NCBI RefSeq assembly: GCF_018604545.1
Contig: NZ_CP075896.1
Span: forward strand, 7,130,001 to 7,194,000
DNA: 64,000 nt
Direction of reading: 5' to 3'
DNA from: Streptomyces koelreuteriae
GTDB taxonomy: Bacteria; Actinomycetota; Actinomycetes; Streptomycetales; Streptomycetaceae
The position numbers and the translations under genes are program-made. Position 1 is the stretch's first letter, and every line of letters begins with the position of its first letter. Shown here piece after piece: positions 43,630 through 51,812 of the stretch. Below the pieces are notes generated by a model. The model saw nothing but the letters and a program-made list of their open reading frames with translations. It searched no databases and was not told where the DNA came from.

Positions 43630-45096
43630 TCAGTCGAACCAACCCTGGGGGGTGGGACGGGTGTTGCGCCATATGTGCTTCGTCTCGCGATACTCGGCGA
43701 GCCCCGCGGGCCCGAGTTCGCGTCCGAAGCCTGACTGCTTGAAACCGCCCCATTCCGCCTGCGGAACGTAGGGGTGGAAGTCGTTGATCCAGACCGTTCC
43801 GAGGCGCAGCCGGTCCGCGACCCGCGCGGCCCGGGCCTCGTCGCTCGTCCACACGGCGCCCGCGAGACCGTAGATCGTGTCGTTGGCGAGACGTACGGCC
43901 TCCTCCTCGCCCGTGAACCGTTCGACGGTCAGGACCGGCCCGAAGGACTCCTCCTGGACCACGGACATGCCCGCGGCGCACTCGTCCAGCACGGTGGGCG
44001 GGTAGTAGAAGCCGCCGGCCAGGTCGTGGCGGTCCGGGCGCGAGCCGCCGCAGCGCAGCACCGCGCCCTCCGCCAGGCCCTTCGCCACATAGGCCTCGAC
44101 CTTGGCACGATGCGCCGCCGAGATCAGCGGACCGGTCCGGGCCCGTTCGTCGAACGGCCCGCCCAGCCGGATCTCCCGCGCCCGTCGTACGACCTCGTCG
44201 ACGAAGCGGTCGTGCAGACAGTCCTCGACGAGCAGCCGCGTCCCGGCCGAGCACACCTGCCCCGAGTGCAGGAACACGGCCGTCAGCGCCATGTCGACGG
44301 CCGCCTCGAAGCCGGCGTCGGCGAAGACGATGTTGGGGTTCTTGCCACCGAGTTCGAGGGCCACCTTCTTCACCGTCGGAGCGGCGGCGGCCATCAGCCG
44401 GCGGCCGGTCTCCAGGCCGCCGGTGAAGGAGACGAGGTCCACGTCCGGATGGTCGCCGAGCGGGGCACCCGCCTCCGGGCCCGCCCCGAGGACCAGATTG
44501 CCGACGCCCGGCGGAAGCCCGGCCTCCGCCAGCAGCCGCAGCAGGTGGATCGCGGTGTGCGGGGTCAGCTCGCTCGGCTTGAGCACGAAGGTGTTCCCGG
44601 CCGCGAGAGCCGGGGCGACCTTCCACGCCGTCTGCAGAAGCGGATAGTTCCAGGGCGTGATCAGCCCGCACACGCCGACCGGCTCGTGCACCACCCGGCT
44701 GTCGACGTCCGCCCGGCCCGTGTCGACGACCCGGCCGGACTCGCTCCCCACCAGCCGCCCGAAGTAGCGGAAGCAGTTCGCGATGTCGTCGATGTCGTAC
44801 TCGCTCTCCACGAGCCGCTTGCCCGTGTCCAGGGACTCCGCGCGGGCGAGGGCCGCCTTGTCCCGGACGAGCAGGTCCGCGACGCGCAGCAGCATATCGC
44901 CGCGTTCCTGCGCGGGCGTCCGCGGCCAGGGCCCTTCGTCGAAGGCCCGGCGGGCCGCGGCGATCGCCTCCACCGTGTCCTTGCCGCCCGCCTCGTCCAC
45001 GACCCCGACCAGGGAACCGTCGGCCGGGCAGCGGATCTCACGGGTGCGCTCGTCGAGGGCGCCCCGCCACTCACCGTCAATGAACAGGTCCGGCAT
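43630..45096 (-). CDS. Aldehyde dehydrogenase, betaine-aldehyde-type
   Basis: This 488-aa NAD(P)-dependent enzyme has the Rossmann motif GVCGLITPWNYPLLQTAWKV, the catalytic Glu motif LELGGKNPNIVF (about 250), the nucleophile SGQVCSAGTRLL (about 285), and the closing GGFKQSGFGRELGPAGLAEY. It resembles betaine aldehyde dehydrogenase (BetB) and context agrees: betaine aldehyde to betaine. ATG 45096 has GGGAGG 5 bp upstream and overlaps the end of the Rieske oxygenase gene by 20 bp, so the two are translationally linked; an open frame extends upstream to 45216 but is not needed. Confidence 0.9.
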   Translation of the reverse strand: MPDLFIDGEWRGALDERTREIRCPADGSLVGVVDEAGGKDTVEAIAAARRAFDEGPWPRTPAQERGDMLLRVADLLVRDKAALARAESLDTGKRLVESEYDIDDIANCFRYFGRLVGSESGRVVDTGRADVDSRVVHEPVGVCGLITPWNYPLLQTAWKVAPALAAGNTFVLKPSELTPHTAIHLLRLLAEAGLPPGVGNLVLGAGPEAGAPLGDHPDVDLVSFTGGLETGRRLMAAAAPTVKKVALELGGKNPNIVFADAGFEAAVDMALTAVFLHSGQVCSAGTRLLVEDCLHDRFVDEVVRRAREIRLGGPFDERARTGPLISAAHRAKVEAYVAKGLAEGAVLRCGGSRPDRHDLAGGFYYPPTVLDECAAGMSVVQEESFGPVLTVERFTGEEEAVRLANDTIYGLAGAVWTSDEARAARVADRLRLGTVWINDFHPYVPQAEWGGFKQSGFGRELGPAGLAEYRETKHIWRNTRPTPQGWFD

Positions 45097-46219
45097 GCGC
45101 GCCTCCCAGCCGTTCGACGAGCCACTCGTGGAAGATCCCGATGTGGTGCTCGTTGGGCACGAGTACACCCCCTTTTCGGTACGCCCGGGAAGCCATCGCA
45201 GGCTGCGTTCGTTCACAGGCCTCGAAATCTTGGAGGTTCACCCGATGAAAGAGCTCCACCGACCTCGACACATCCGCCCCTGACTCCACCACCTCCGGCG
45301 CGTACAGCCAGTCACACTCGACGACCGTGCGGTCCTCCGCGAGCGGGAACATCCGGTGCAGGATGACGTGGTCCGGGACGAGGTTCACGAAGACCGCCGG
45401 CTTGATCGTGATGGCGTAGTAGCGGCGGTCCTGGTCGGCGCCCACGGCCGGAAGCCTGCCGAAGCCCTCGCCGCCGTCGACGGTGAAGCCCTTGACCTCG
45501 TCGCCGAACTCGGCGCCATGGCCCACGTAGTACTGGGCGGCGTACCCCTCGGCGAACTCCGGGAGCACCTCGGTCAGTTCGGGGTGGATCGTCGCGCAGT
45601 GGTAGCACTCCATGAAGTTCTCGACGATCAGCTTCCAGTTCGCCTTCACGTCATAGGTGATGCGTTTTCCGAGCGCGAGGTTCTCCGTGCCGTAGTGGTC
45701 GATGGCCGCGACGTCGCCGAGCCGCTCGACGGCGGCCTGTACGACCGTCTCCTCGAAGGAGGGCGGTGCGTCCGCCAGGCACACCCAGGCGTAGCCGAGC
45801 CACTCACGCAGAGCGACATTGATCAACCCGTACGCGACGCGGTCGACGTCCGGCATCTTGATCAAGTTGGGTGCGGCGATCAACTTGCCGTCGAGGTCGT
45901 ACGTCCAGGCGTGGTACGGGCACTGGAGGGTGCGGCGGTTCTCGCCCGACTCCTCCGTGCACAGGCGCGCCCCGCGATGGCGGCAGACGTTGAGGAAGGC
46001 CCGCAGTTCGCCCTTGCGGGTCCGGGTGATGATGACGTTCTCGCGACCGACCTGGACGGTGCGGAAGGCACCGGGCCGGTCCAGGTCGGAGCTGCGGACG
46101 GCACAGAACCACATCGACTCGAAGATGTGCTCCTGCTCCTGCCGGAAGACGTCCGGGTCGGTGTAGTAGCGCCCGGGGAGGGTGGCGATCAGGCTCGGGG
46201 TGATCGGGGTGGTCGTCAC
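45077..46219 (-). CDS. Rieske non-heme iron oxygenase, glycine betaine monooxygenase-like alpha subunit
   Basis: This 380-aa ring-hydroxylating-type oxygenase has the Rieske [2Fe-2S] ligands C79-x-H81 and C100-x2-H103 (VCRHRGARLC, LQCPYHAWTYD) and the mononuclear iron site in NFMECYHCATIHPEL, followed by a C-terminal catalytic domain. The start PGRYYTDPDVFRQEQEHIFE and the overall form match GbcA-type glycine betaine demethylases, which release dimethylglycine and formaldehyde. The GTG at 46219 has GAGGAG 8 bp upstream; a TTG at 46243 would overlap that site. Electrons probably come from the ferredoxin and reductase at 51277-52990. Confidence 0.88.
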   Translation of the reverse strand: MTTTPITPSLIATLPGRYYTDPDVFRQEQEHIFESMWFCAVRSSDLDRPGAFRTVQVGRENVIITRTRKGELRAFLNVCRHRGARLCTEESGENRRTLQCPYHAWTYDLDGKLIAAPNLIKMPDVDRVAYGLINVALREWLGYAWVCLADAPPSFEETVVQAAVERLGDVAAIDHYGTENLALGKRITYDVKANWKLIVENFMECYHCATIHPELTEVLPEFAEGYAAQYYVGHGAEFGDEVKGFTVDGGEGFGRLPAVGADQDRRYYAITIKPAVFVNLVPDHVILHRMFPLAEDRTVVECDWLYAPEVVESGADVSRSVELFHRVNLQDFEACERTQPAMASRAYRKGGVLVPNEHHIGIFHEWLVERLGGAHAGPVH

Positions 46220-46253
46220 GTGCGTGCTCCTCGGAGAGGCCAAGGCATGCCTG

Positions 46254-48704
46254 CTAGCGGCGGATGCGCGTCATCTTCGGGTCGAACAGCGGCTCGTCGG
46301 CGACGGTGGCGGGGACCTTCTCGCCGAAGTACTCGATGTGCACGCCCGTGCCCGCGCTGAGACGGGCGGGCAGCCAGGCGTACGCGACGCAACGGCCGAG
46401 CGTGTAGCCGTACGACGCGCTGGTGACGTAGCCGGCGGGGGTGCCGTCGACGTACACGGGCTCCTTGCCGAGGACGACGGCGGCGGGGTCGTCGAGGAGG
46501 AGCGGGGTGAGACGGCGGCCGGGCTCGCCGGCCTCGGCAAGCGCCGCCTTGCCGACGAAGTCCTCCTTGTCCATCCGGACCGCGAAGCCGACACCCGCCT
46601 CGAACGGATCGTGCTCGTCGGTCATGTCGACGCCCCAGGCCCGATAGCCCTTCTCCAGGCGCAGGGAGTTGAAGGCCGAGCGGCCCGCCGCGACCACACC
46701 GAGGTCCCGGCCGGCCTCCCACAGCGTGTCCCAGAGCCGGAGCCCCAGGTCGGCGGTGGTGTACAGCTCCCAGCCGAGCTCGCCGACGTAGCTCAGCCGC
46801 ATCGCGGTCACCGGGACATGCCCGATGTACGTCTCCTTCGCGCGGAAGTAGCCGAAGGCCTCGTGCGAGAAGTCGTCGGCGGTGAGCGGCTGGACGAGGT
46901 CACGGGCGAGCGGGCCCCACACACCGACGCAGCAGGTGCCGGAGGTGATGTCCCGGATGTGGACGTCCGCGGGCGCGTGGCGCAGCAGCAGGTCGAGGTC
47001 GGCGGGGGAGTTGGCGCCGACCTGGAAGCGGTCGGGGGCGAGGCGCGCCACGGTCAGGTCGGAGCGGATCCCGCCCGTCTCGTCGAGGAGGAGGGTGTAG
47101 GTGACCGCGCCGGGCTTCTTGCGGAGGTTGTTGCTGGTCATACGGTCCAGGAAGCCGAGGGCTCCGGGGCCGGTGACCTCGAGGCGGCGCAGGGGCGTCA
47201 TGTCGTAGAGGGCGACCCCCTCGCGCGTCGCCCTGGCCTCGGCCGCCGCGATGGGCGACCAGTGGCGGGCCGACCAGACATCGCGCTCGGGCAGCGGACC
47301 GAGGGCATCAACCAGCGGGGCGTTCGCCTCGTACCAGTGCGGCCGCTCCCAGCCGCCGCCCTCCAGGAAGTACGCGCCGAGCTGCTGTTGCCGGGCGTGG
47401 AAGGGGCTGACCCGCAGGGGCCGGGGCCGCTCCAACGGCTGGAGCGGATGGATGACGTCGTACACCTCGACGAACTGCTGTGAACCCCGGTCACGGACGT
47501 ACGACGGGGAACGCTGCGCCTCCTCGAAGCGCGTGAGGTCACACTCGTGCAGGTCGATCGACGGCCGCCCGTCCACCATCCACTCGGCGACGGCCTTGGC
47601 GACACCGGCCGAGTGCGTGACCCAGACGGCCTCGGCCAGCCAGAAGCCGCGCAGCGCCCGGGACTCGCCGAGGACCGGCATGCCGTCCGGGGTGAAGGAG
47701 AACACGCCGTTGAAGCCCGACTCGATCTCGGTGTCACGCAGGGCGGGCATCAGGCGGCGGCAGTCGGCCCAGCTGGGCGCCCAGTCCTCCTCCGTGAAGG
47801 GATAGGAGGACGGCATGTCCATGTGCCGGGCGCGGGCCTCGTCGTACGGCAGGACGGCGAAGGGGTCGACGGGCAGGGGCCGGTGGGCGTAGGAGCCGAT
47901 GCCGATGCGGTCGGTGTGCTCACGGAAGTAGAGGTCGCGGTCCTGGAAGCGGAGGATCGGCTTCGAGGCCTCCGCGGTGGCACCGTTCAGCTCGGGGAGC
48001 GGCCTGGTCCTCGCGTACTGGTGGGCCAGCGGCTGCAGCGGGACGTCGACCCCGGCCATGCGGCCGATGACCGGGCCCCAGAAGCCGGCCGCCGAGACGA
48101 CGTGGTCGGCCGGGAAGGTGCCCCGGTCGGTGACGACTCCGGTGACCTGGCCGTCCCGCCGCTCGATGCCGGTGACCGTGTGCCGGTCCAGGAAGCGGGC
48201 GCCCCGCTCGGCGGCCCGTGTCATCTGGGCGCGGGCGGCGAGCAGGGCGCGCGCCAGGCCGTCGTCCGGGGTGTGGAGGCCGCCGAGGACCACCGACTCG
48301 TCGATCAGCGGCCACAGTTCCTTGCAGCGCGCGGCGCCGACGAGCTCGCCGCGCACGCCCCAGGCGGCGGCGTAACCGGCCCTGCGGTGCAGCTCGGCGA
48401 GACGCTCGGGAGTGGTGGCCAGTTCCAGGCCGCCGACCGAGTTGAAGCAGGAGACGCCGTCGACGTCGAGCGAGGTGAACTTCTCGACCGTGTACCGGGC
48501 GAGGGCGGTGAGCGTCTTCGAGGGGCTGGTCTGGAAGACGAGGCCGGGCGCGTGCGAGGTGGAACCGCCCGGGGCGGGCAGGGGCCCCTGTTCGAGGACG
48601 GTGACGTCGGTCCAGCCGCGGGCCGTCAGCTCGTCGGCGAGGGAGCAGCCGACGATGCCGGCGCCGATGACGACCACGCGGGGGATTTCGGGTGTGCGGG
48701 ACAT
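46254..48704 (-). CDS. Dimethylglycine/sarcosine dehydrogenase-like FAD-GcvT fusion protein
   Basis: This 816-aa two-part enzyme has an N-terminal FAD/DAO domain (PRVVVIGAGIVGCSLADELT; LPAPGGSTSHAPGLVFQTSP, the likely His for flavin attachment) up to about 390, then a GcvT/aminomethyltransferase-like folate domain (about 430-810) with REGVALYDMTPLRRLEVTGP, AMRLSYVGELGWELYTTADL and RLEKGYRAWGVDMTDEHDPF. Such fusions oxidise dimethylglycine to sarcosine and pass the one-carbon unit to tetrahydrofolate. It follows the mycothiol formaldehyde dehydrogenase by ~100 bp and precedes the Rieske oxygenase by 34 bp. Confidence 0.9.
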   Translation of the reverse strand: MSRTPEIPRVVVIGAGIVGCSLADELTARGWTDVTVLEQGPLPAPGGSTSHAPGLVFQTSPSKTLTALARYTVEKFTSLDVDGVSCFNSVGGLELATTPERLAELHRRAGYAAAWGVRGELVGAARCKELWPLIDESVVLGGLHTPDDGLARALLAARAQMTRAAERGARFLDRHTVTGIERRDGQVTGVVTDRGTFPADHVVSAAGFWGPVIGRMAGVDVPLQPLAHQYARTRPLPELNGATAEASKPILRFQDRDLYFREHTDRIGIGSYAHRPLPVDPFAVLPYDEARARHMDMPSSYPFTEEDWAPSWADCRRLMPALRDTEIESGFNGVFSFTPDGMPVLGESRALRGFWLAEAVWVTHSAGVAKAVAEWMVDGRPSIDLHECDLTRFEEAQRSPSYVRDRGSQQFVEVYDVIHPLQPLERPRPLRVSPFHARQQQLGAYFLEGGGWERPHWYEANAPLVDALGPLPERDVWSARHWSPIAAAEARATREGVALYDMTPLRRLEVTGPGALGFLDRMTSNNLRKKPGAVTYTLLLDETGGIRSDLTVARLAPDRFQVGANSPADLDLLLRHAPADVHIRDITSGTCCVGVWGPLARDLVQPLTADDFSHEAFGYFRAKETYIGHVPVTAMRLSYVGELGWELYTTADLGLRLWDTLWEAGRDLGVVAAGRSAFNSLRLEKGYRAWGVDMTDEHDPFEAGVGFAVRMDKEDFVGKAALAEAGEPGRRLTPLLLDDPAAVVLGKEPVYVDGTPAGYVTSASYGYTLGRCVAYAWLPARLSAGTGVHIEYFGEKVPATVADEPLFDPKMTRIRR

Positions 48705-48753
48705 GCCCCTCCTGTTCCTTGGCCTTGTCCTTGCCGGGGTGGATGAACACGCT

Positions 48754-48784
48754 GGGGGAGTGGGGGGAGTGGGGGGGAGCGGGG
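48754..48784 (+). other. Four-run G-quadruplex motif in the mshDH/dmgDH gap
   Basis: Four G-runs of 5, 6, 7 and 4 bases separated by AGT, AGT and AGC lie between the stop of the mycothiol dehydrogenase gene and the start of the dimethylglycine dehydrogenase gene. The G-rich strand is the template strand of the operon. The run-loop pattern exceeds the usual G3+N1-7 rule for stable quadruplexes. Confidence 0.7.
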
Positions 48785-48803
48785 TGTCGGGTCTACGCGG
48801 CGC

Positions 48804-49889
48804 TCAGAGGACCACGACCGAGCGCAGCACCTCACCCCGGTGCATCCTCGCGAACGCCTCCTCCACCTGATCGAGCGCGATGGTCTCGCTGACGAAGGCG
48901 TTGAGGTCCAGCAGCCCGTACAGGTACTGGTCGACGAGGAACGGGAAGTCCCGGCTCGGCAGACAGTCCCCGTACCAGGACGACTTGATCGCGCCGCCCC
49001 GCGAGAACACGTCGATCAGCGGCAGTTCGACCTTCATCTCGGGGGAGGGCACACCGACCTGGACCAGCAGGCCCGCGTGGTCGCGCATGTAGAAGGCCTG
49101 CTTGAAGGTCTCGGGGCGGCCCACCGCGTCGATCGCGATGTCGACACCGAAGCCGTCCGTGAGTTCCCGCACCGCCTCGACAGGGTCGGTGCCCCGGGAG
49201 TTGACGGTGTGCGTGGCGCCGAACTTCTCCGCCCGGTCGAGCTTCCTGTCGTCGATGTCCACGGCGATGACCTTCATGGCGCCGTTGAGACAGGCGCCCG
49301 CGATCGCCGCGTTGCCGACGCCGCCGCAGCCGATCACGGCGACCGAGTCGCCCCGGCCGACCTGGCCGGTGTTGACCGCGGCGCCGTAGCCCGCCATCAC
49401 CCCGCAGCCGATGAGCCCCGCGGCCTCCGGGCGCGCGGCCGGGTCGATCTTCACCGCCTGACCCGCCGCGACCAGCGTCTTCTCGGCGAAGGCGCCGATC
49501 CCGAGGGCGTTGGTGAGCGGCGTGCCGTCCAGCAGGGTCATCGGCTGGGCGGCGTTGCGGGAGTCGAAGCAGTACCAGGGGCGGCCACGGCGACAGGAAC
49601 GACAACGGCCGCAGGGAGCACGCCAGGCCAGCACCACGTAGTCGCCGGGTTTGAGGTCGGTGACGCCCTCGCCGACCGCCTCGATCGTGCCGGCCGCCTC
49701 ATGGCCCAGCAGGAACGGGAAATCGTCCGCGATCGCGCCCTCCCGGTAGTGCAGATCCGTGTGGCACACCCCGCACGCCTGCACGGTGACCAGGACCTCC
49801 CCGGGGCCGGGATCGGGAACCAGGATCGTCTGCACCTCGACGGGTGCGCCCTTCTTGACAGCGACTGCGGCACGGACCTCGTGTGGCAC
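48804..49889 (-). CDS. S-(hydroxymethyl)mycothiol dehydrogenase (formaldehyde/nitrosomycothiol reductase)
   Basis: This 361-aa zinc-dependent medium-chain dehydrogenase oxidises the mycothiol adduct of formaldehyde, giving formate after hydrolysis; relatives also reduce S-nitrosomycothiol (MscR). Clear matches to the mycobacterial enzyme are VQACGVCHTDLHYREGAI (catalytic Zn), CGRCRSCRRGRPWYC (structural Zn), TNALGIGAFAEKTLV, VAVIGCGGVGNAAIAGA (NAD site) and AIKSSWYGDCLPSRDFP. The GTG at 49889 was chosen because GAGGAG lies at the right distance. It heads the betaine operon, where formaldehyde would be produced by the demethylases. Confidence 0.93.
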   Translation of the reverse strand: MPHEVRAAVAVKKGAPVEVQTILVPDPGPGEVLVTVQACGVCHTDLHYREGAIADDFPFLLGHEAAGTIEAVGEGVTDLKPGDYVVLAWRAPCGRCRSCRRGRPWYCFDSRNAAQPMTLLDGTPLTNALGIGAFAEKTLVAAGQAVKIDPAARPEAAGLIGCGVMAGYGAAVNTGQVGRGDSVAVIGCGGVGNAAIAGACLNGAMKVIAVDIDDRKLDRAEKFGATHTVNSRGTDPVEAVRELTDGFGVDIAIDAVGRPETFKQAFYMRDHAGLLVQVGVPSPEMKVELPLIDVFSRGGAIKSSWYGDCLPSRDFPFLVDQYLYGLLDLNAFVSETIALDQVEEAFARMHRGEVLRSVVVL

Positions 49890-49907
49890 GACCACGCTCC
49901 TCTGCTG

Positions 49908-49972
49908 TTGCGCAATGCACGATGGGTTGCGCGATGAGGAACATAGTGGGAATCGCATCAACGAGCCGTCAA
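49908..49972 (-). promoter_or_regulatory. Promoter and candidate IclR operator of the betaine operon
   Basis: On the minus strand TTGACG (49967-49972) and CACTAT (49943-49948) are 18 bp apart, a good vegetative-type promoter. Just downstream, read on the plus strand, TTGCGCAATG (49908-49917) and TTGCGCGATG (49927-49936) form a direct repeat with a 19-bp period; the first is part of the palindrome TTGCGCAA. This position suits repression by the adjacent IclR protein. Confidence 0.55.
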
Positions 49973-50033
49973 GAGGTACGTGTCAAGCCTTGGAAAACGG
50001 AACGGGACGGGCGAAACACACCGGACACACAAC

Positions 50034-50068
50034 AGCGCGGGACCAGGGATCTCACCTGGTCCCGCGCT
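50034..50068 (-). terminator. Terminator of the iclR gene
   Basis: A perfect 14-bp inverted repeat (AGCGCGGGACCAGG, 50034-50047, and its complement, 50055-50068) with a 7-nt loop lies 38 bp beyond the iclR stop. On the minus strand it is followed by GTTGTGTG. It separates the regulator from the betaine operon promoter. Confidence 0.85.
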
Positions 50069-50105
50069 GCGTCTCCTGCGCTCCGGCCGATCCGCCCGGG
50101 CTACA

Positions 50106-50960
50106 TCAGAAGCCGTATCCCATACGGCGGGACAGCTCGGCCGCCGCCGCCTCCGTACGCTTCGCCAGCTCCGGCAGCCGCTCCTGGCTCAGCCGGTACA
50201 CCGGCCCCGAGACACTGAGCGACGCGATGACCTTGCCGTCGTGCGAGCGGATCGGCGACGCCGCCGCCGCGAGACCGATCTCCAGCTCCTCGACCGTGAT
50301 CGCGTAGCCCTGCTGCACGACGGTGTCCAGCTCGCCGCGCAGCATGGACGCGACCGTGACCGTGCGCTCCGTGAACCGGTGCAGCGGGCGCGCCAGCAGG
50401 CCTTCGCGCAGGGTCGGCGGCATGTGGGCGAACAGCACCTTGCCGCTGGACGTGGCGTGCAGCGGGGTACGGCGGCCGAGCCAGTTCTGCGCGGTGACGG
50501 AGGCGGTGCCCCGGGCCTGCATGATGTTGACCGCCGCGTCGTCGTCCAGGACCGCGATGTTGACCGTCTCGCCCAGCTCGTCGGCGAGTTCCCGGCACAC
50601 CGGGACGCCCTCCTGCGAGACATCCAGCCGCACTGCCGCCGCCCCCGCGAGGCGCAGTACGCCGGCGCCCAGGTAGTACTTGCCGCGGTCCTTCGCCTGG
50701 GCCACCAGGCCGCGGTTCTCCAGCACGCCGAGGAGCCGGAACGCCGTGGACTTGTGCACGTCCAGCTCGTCGGCGATCTCGGTGACGCCCGCCTCGCCGT
50801 GCCGGGCGAGGATCTCCAGGACGCTCACGGCGCGATCCACCGACTGGACCGCACTCGCCGCGCCTCTGCCACCCGGCTTGGCCGTGCCGTCTCCCGTACT
50901 CTCCGCGGCGTTCTGGGTCGGGTTCTCGTCGCGGTCGGACTGCTTCTGCGTGCGGGTCAT
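50106..50960 (-). CDS. IclR-family transcriptional regulator
   Basis: This 284-aa regulator has a charged ~30-residue start, an N-terminal winged helix-turn-helix (AVSVLEILARHGEAGVTEIA, DELDVHKSTAFRLLGVLENR) and a C-terminal IclR effector domain (about 110-280, e.g. NWLGRRTPLHATSSGKVLFA and GYAITVEELEIGLAAAASPI). Its place between the six-gene betaine operon and the divergent ferredoxin/reductase pair suggests that it controls both. ATG 50960 was chosen; the frame is open further upstream but the added residues look non-coding. Its effector is unknown; betaine or dimethylglycine is plausible. Confidence 0.92.
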   Translation of the reverse strand: MTRTQKQSDRDENPTQNAAESTGDGTAKPGGRGAASAVQSVDRAVSVLEILARHGEAGVTEIADELDVHKSTAFRLLGVLENRGLVAQAKDRGKYYLGAGVLRLAGAAAVRLDVSQEGVPVCRELADELGETVNIAVLDDDAAVNIMQARGTASVTAQNWLGRRTPLHATSSGKVLFAHMPPTLREGLLARPLHRFTERTVTVASMLRGELDTVVQQGYAITVEELEIGLAAAASPIRSHDGKVIASLSVSGPVYRLSQERLPELAKRTEAAAAELSRRMGYGF

Positions 50961-51276
50961 GGCTGAACTCTCACCACCTGTCGGCCCTGTTTGGGCCGCA
51001 TCTTCGGGAAACCCTTGACGCGACGGTCGCCCCGCCCGGATTCTGTTGCGTATAGCGCTTGCCAATGCGCCATGTGAAACATCATGTTACCGAAGCGTCC
51101 GGATCTCGGAAGGGGACGAGCTCCCGGCAGGGGGACTCGGTCCCGACGGCTCGACCGGACGCCGGCGCCACAAAAACCTCTCCGTGCCCGGACCCGCCCC
51201 GGTCCGTCGCACTCCCACGAACTGCCTACAGTCTGGCCGAACGGTCCGGCCACGTCCCGGACCGAAAGGGGGGCCC

Positions 51277-51600
51277 GTGATTCCCGTCTGCCGCCTCGAA
51301 GACCTCCCCAAGGGCGAATCCGTCCGTATCGAGACGACACCGCCCGTCGCCGTGTTCCACACCGACGACGGTGACCTCTACGCCATCGACGACACCTGCA
51401 CCCACCAGGACGCCTCCCTCTCCGAGGGCTGGCTGGAGGGCTGTCTGGTCGAATGCCCGCTGCACGCCGCCTCGTTCGACCTGCGCACGGGCCGCCCGAC
51501 CTGCCTCCCGGCCCGCCGCGCCGTCCGGACCCACAGCGTCACCGTCGTGGACGGCCTCATCCACGTCCACCTCGCAGCGGAGGAGGGGACGGCCGCGTGA
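51277..51600 (+). CDS. Rieske [2Fe-2S] ferredoxin
   Basis: This 107-aa soluble Rieske-type ferredoxin has ligands C41-T-H43 (DTCTHQDASLS) and C60-P-L-H63 (VECPLHAASFD), as in NirD/BphF-like electron carriers for Rieske oxygenases. The GTG at 51277 follows the ribosome site GAAAGGGGGG. It is divergent from iclR across ~315 bp and is followed by the reductase gene, so it very likely carries electrons to the betaine-demethylating oxygenase on the opposite strand. Confidence 0.93.
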   Translation: MIPVCRLEDLPKGESVRIETTPPVAVFHTDDGDLYAIDDTCTHQDASLSEGWLEGCLVECPLHAASFDLRTGRPTCLPARRAVRTHSVTVVDGLIHVHLAAEEGTAA

Positions 51601-51812
51601 ACACGCAACGCGAGGGCGGCCCGAGCGGCACGACTGGCCCCATGGTTGCCGGGAGCGCGCACACCACCTCCGGCGGAGCCGGCGCCCCGGACACCGGCAG
51701 TGGGCCCGCAACGGGCGGAGCCGGCAAGGCTGATGCCGTCATGAGCAGTGCCGTGACGGGTGGAGCCAGTGCGTGGGACGCCGCGAGGAGGCATGCCGCA
51801 TGCGAACCGTGA
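51597..51812 (+). CDS. Low-complexity 71-aa ORF between ferredoxin and reductase genes
   Basis: A GTG overlapping the ferredoxin stop (GTGA) opens a 71-codon frame rich in Gly, Thr, Ser and Ala, ending 13 bp inside the reductase gene. GGAGGAGGGG precedes the GTG. It has no domain, membrane helix or recognisable motif. It might be a real linker peptide, or the remnant of spacer DNA that happens to be open. Confidence 0.3.
   Translation: MNTQREGGPSGTTGPMVAGSAHTTSGGAGAPDTGSGPATGGAGKADAVMSSAVTGGASAWDAARRHAACEP

Noticed and set aside
45097..45216. A 40-residue N-terminal extension of the aldehyde dehydrogenase
   Set aside because: It would be entirely antiparallel-independent frame inside the Rieske oxygenase gene. 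ATG 45096 has a good ribosome site and matches the family start.
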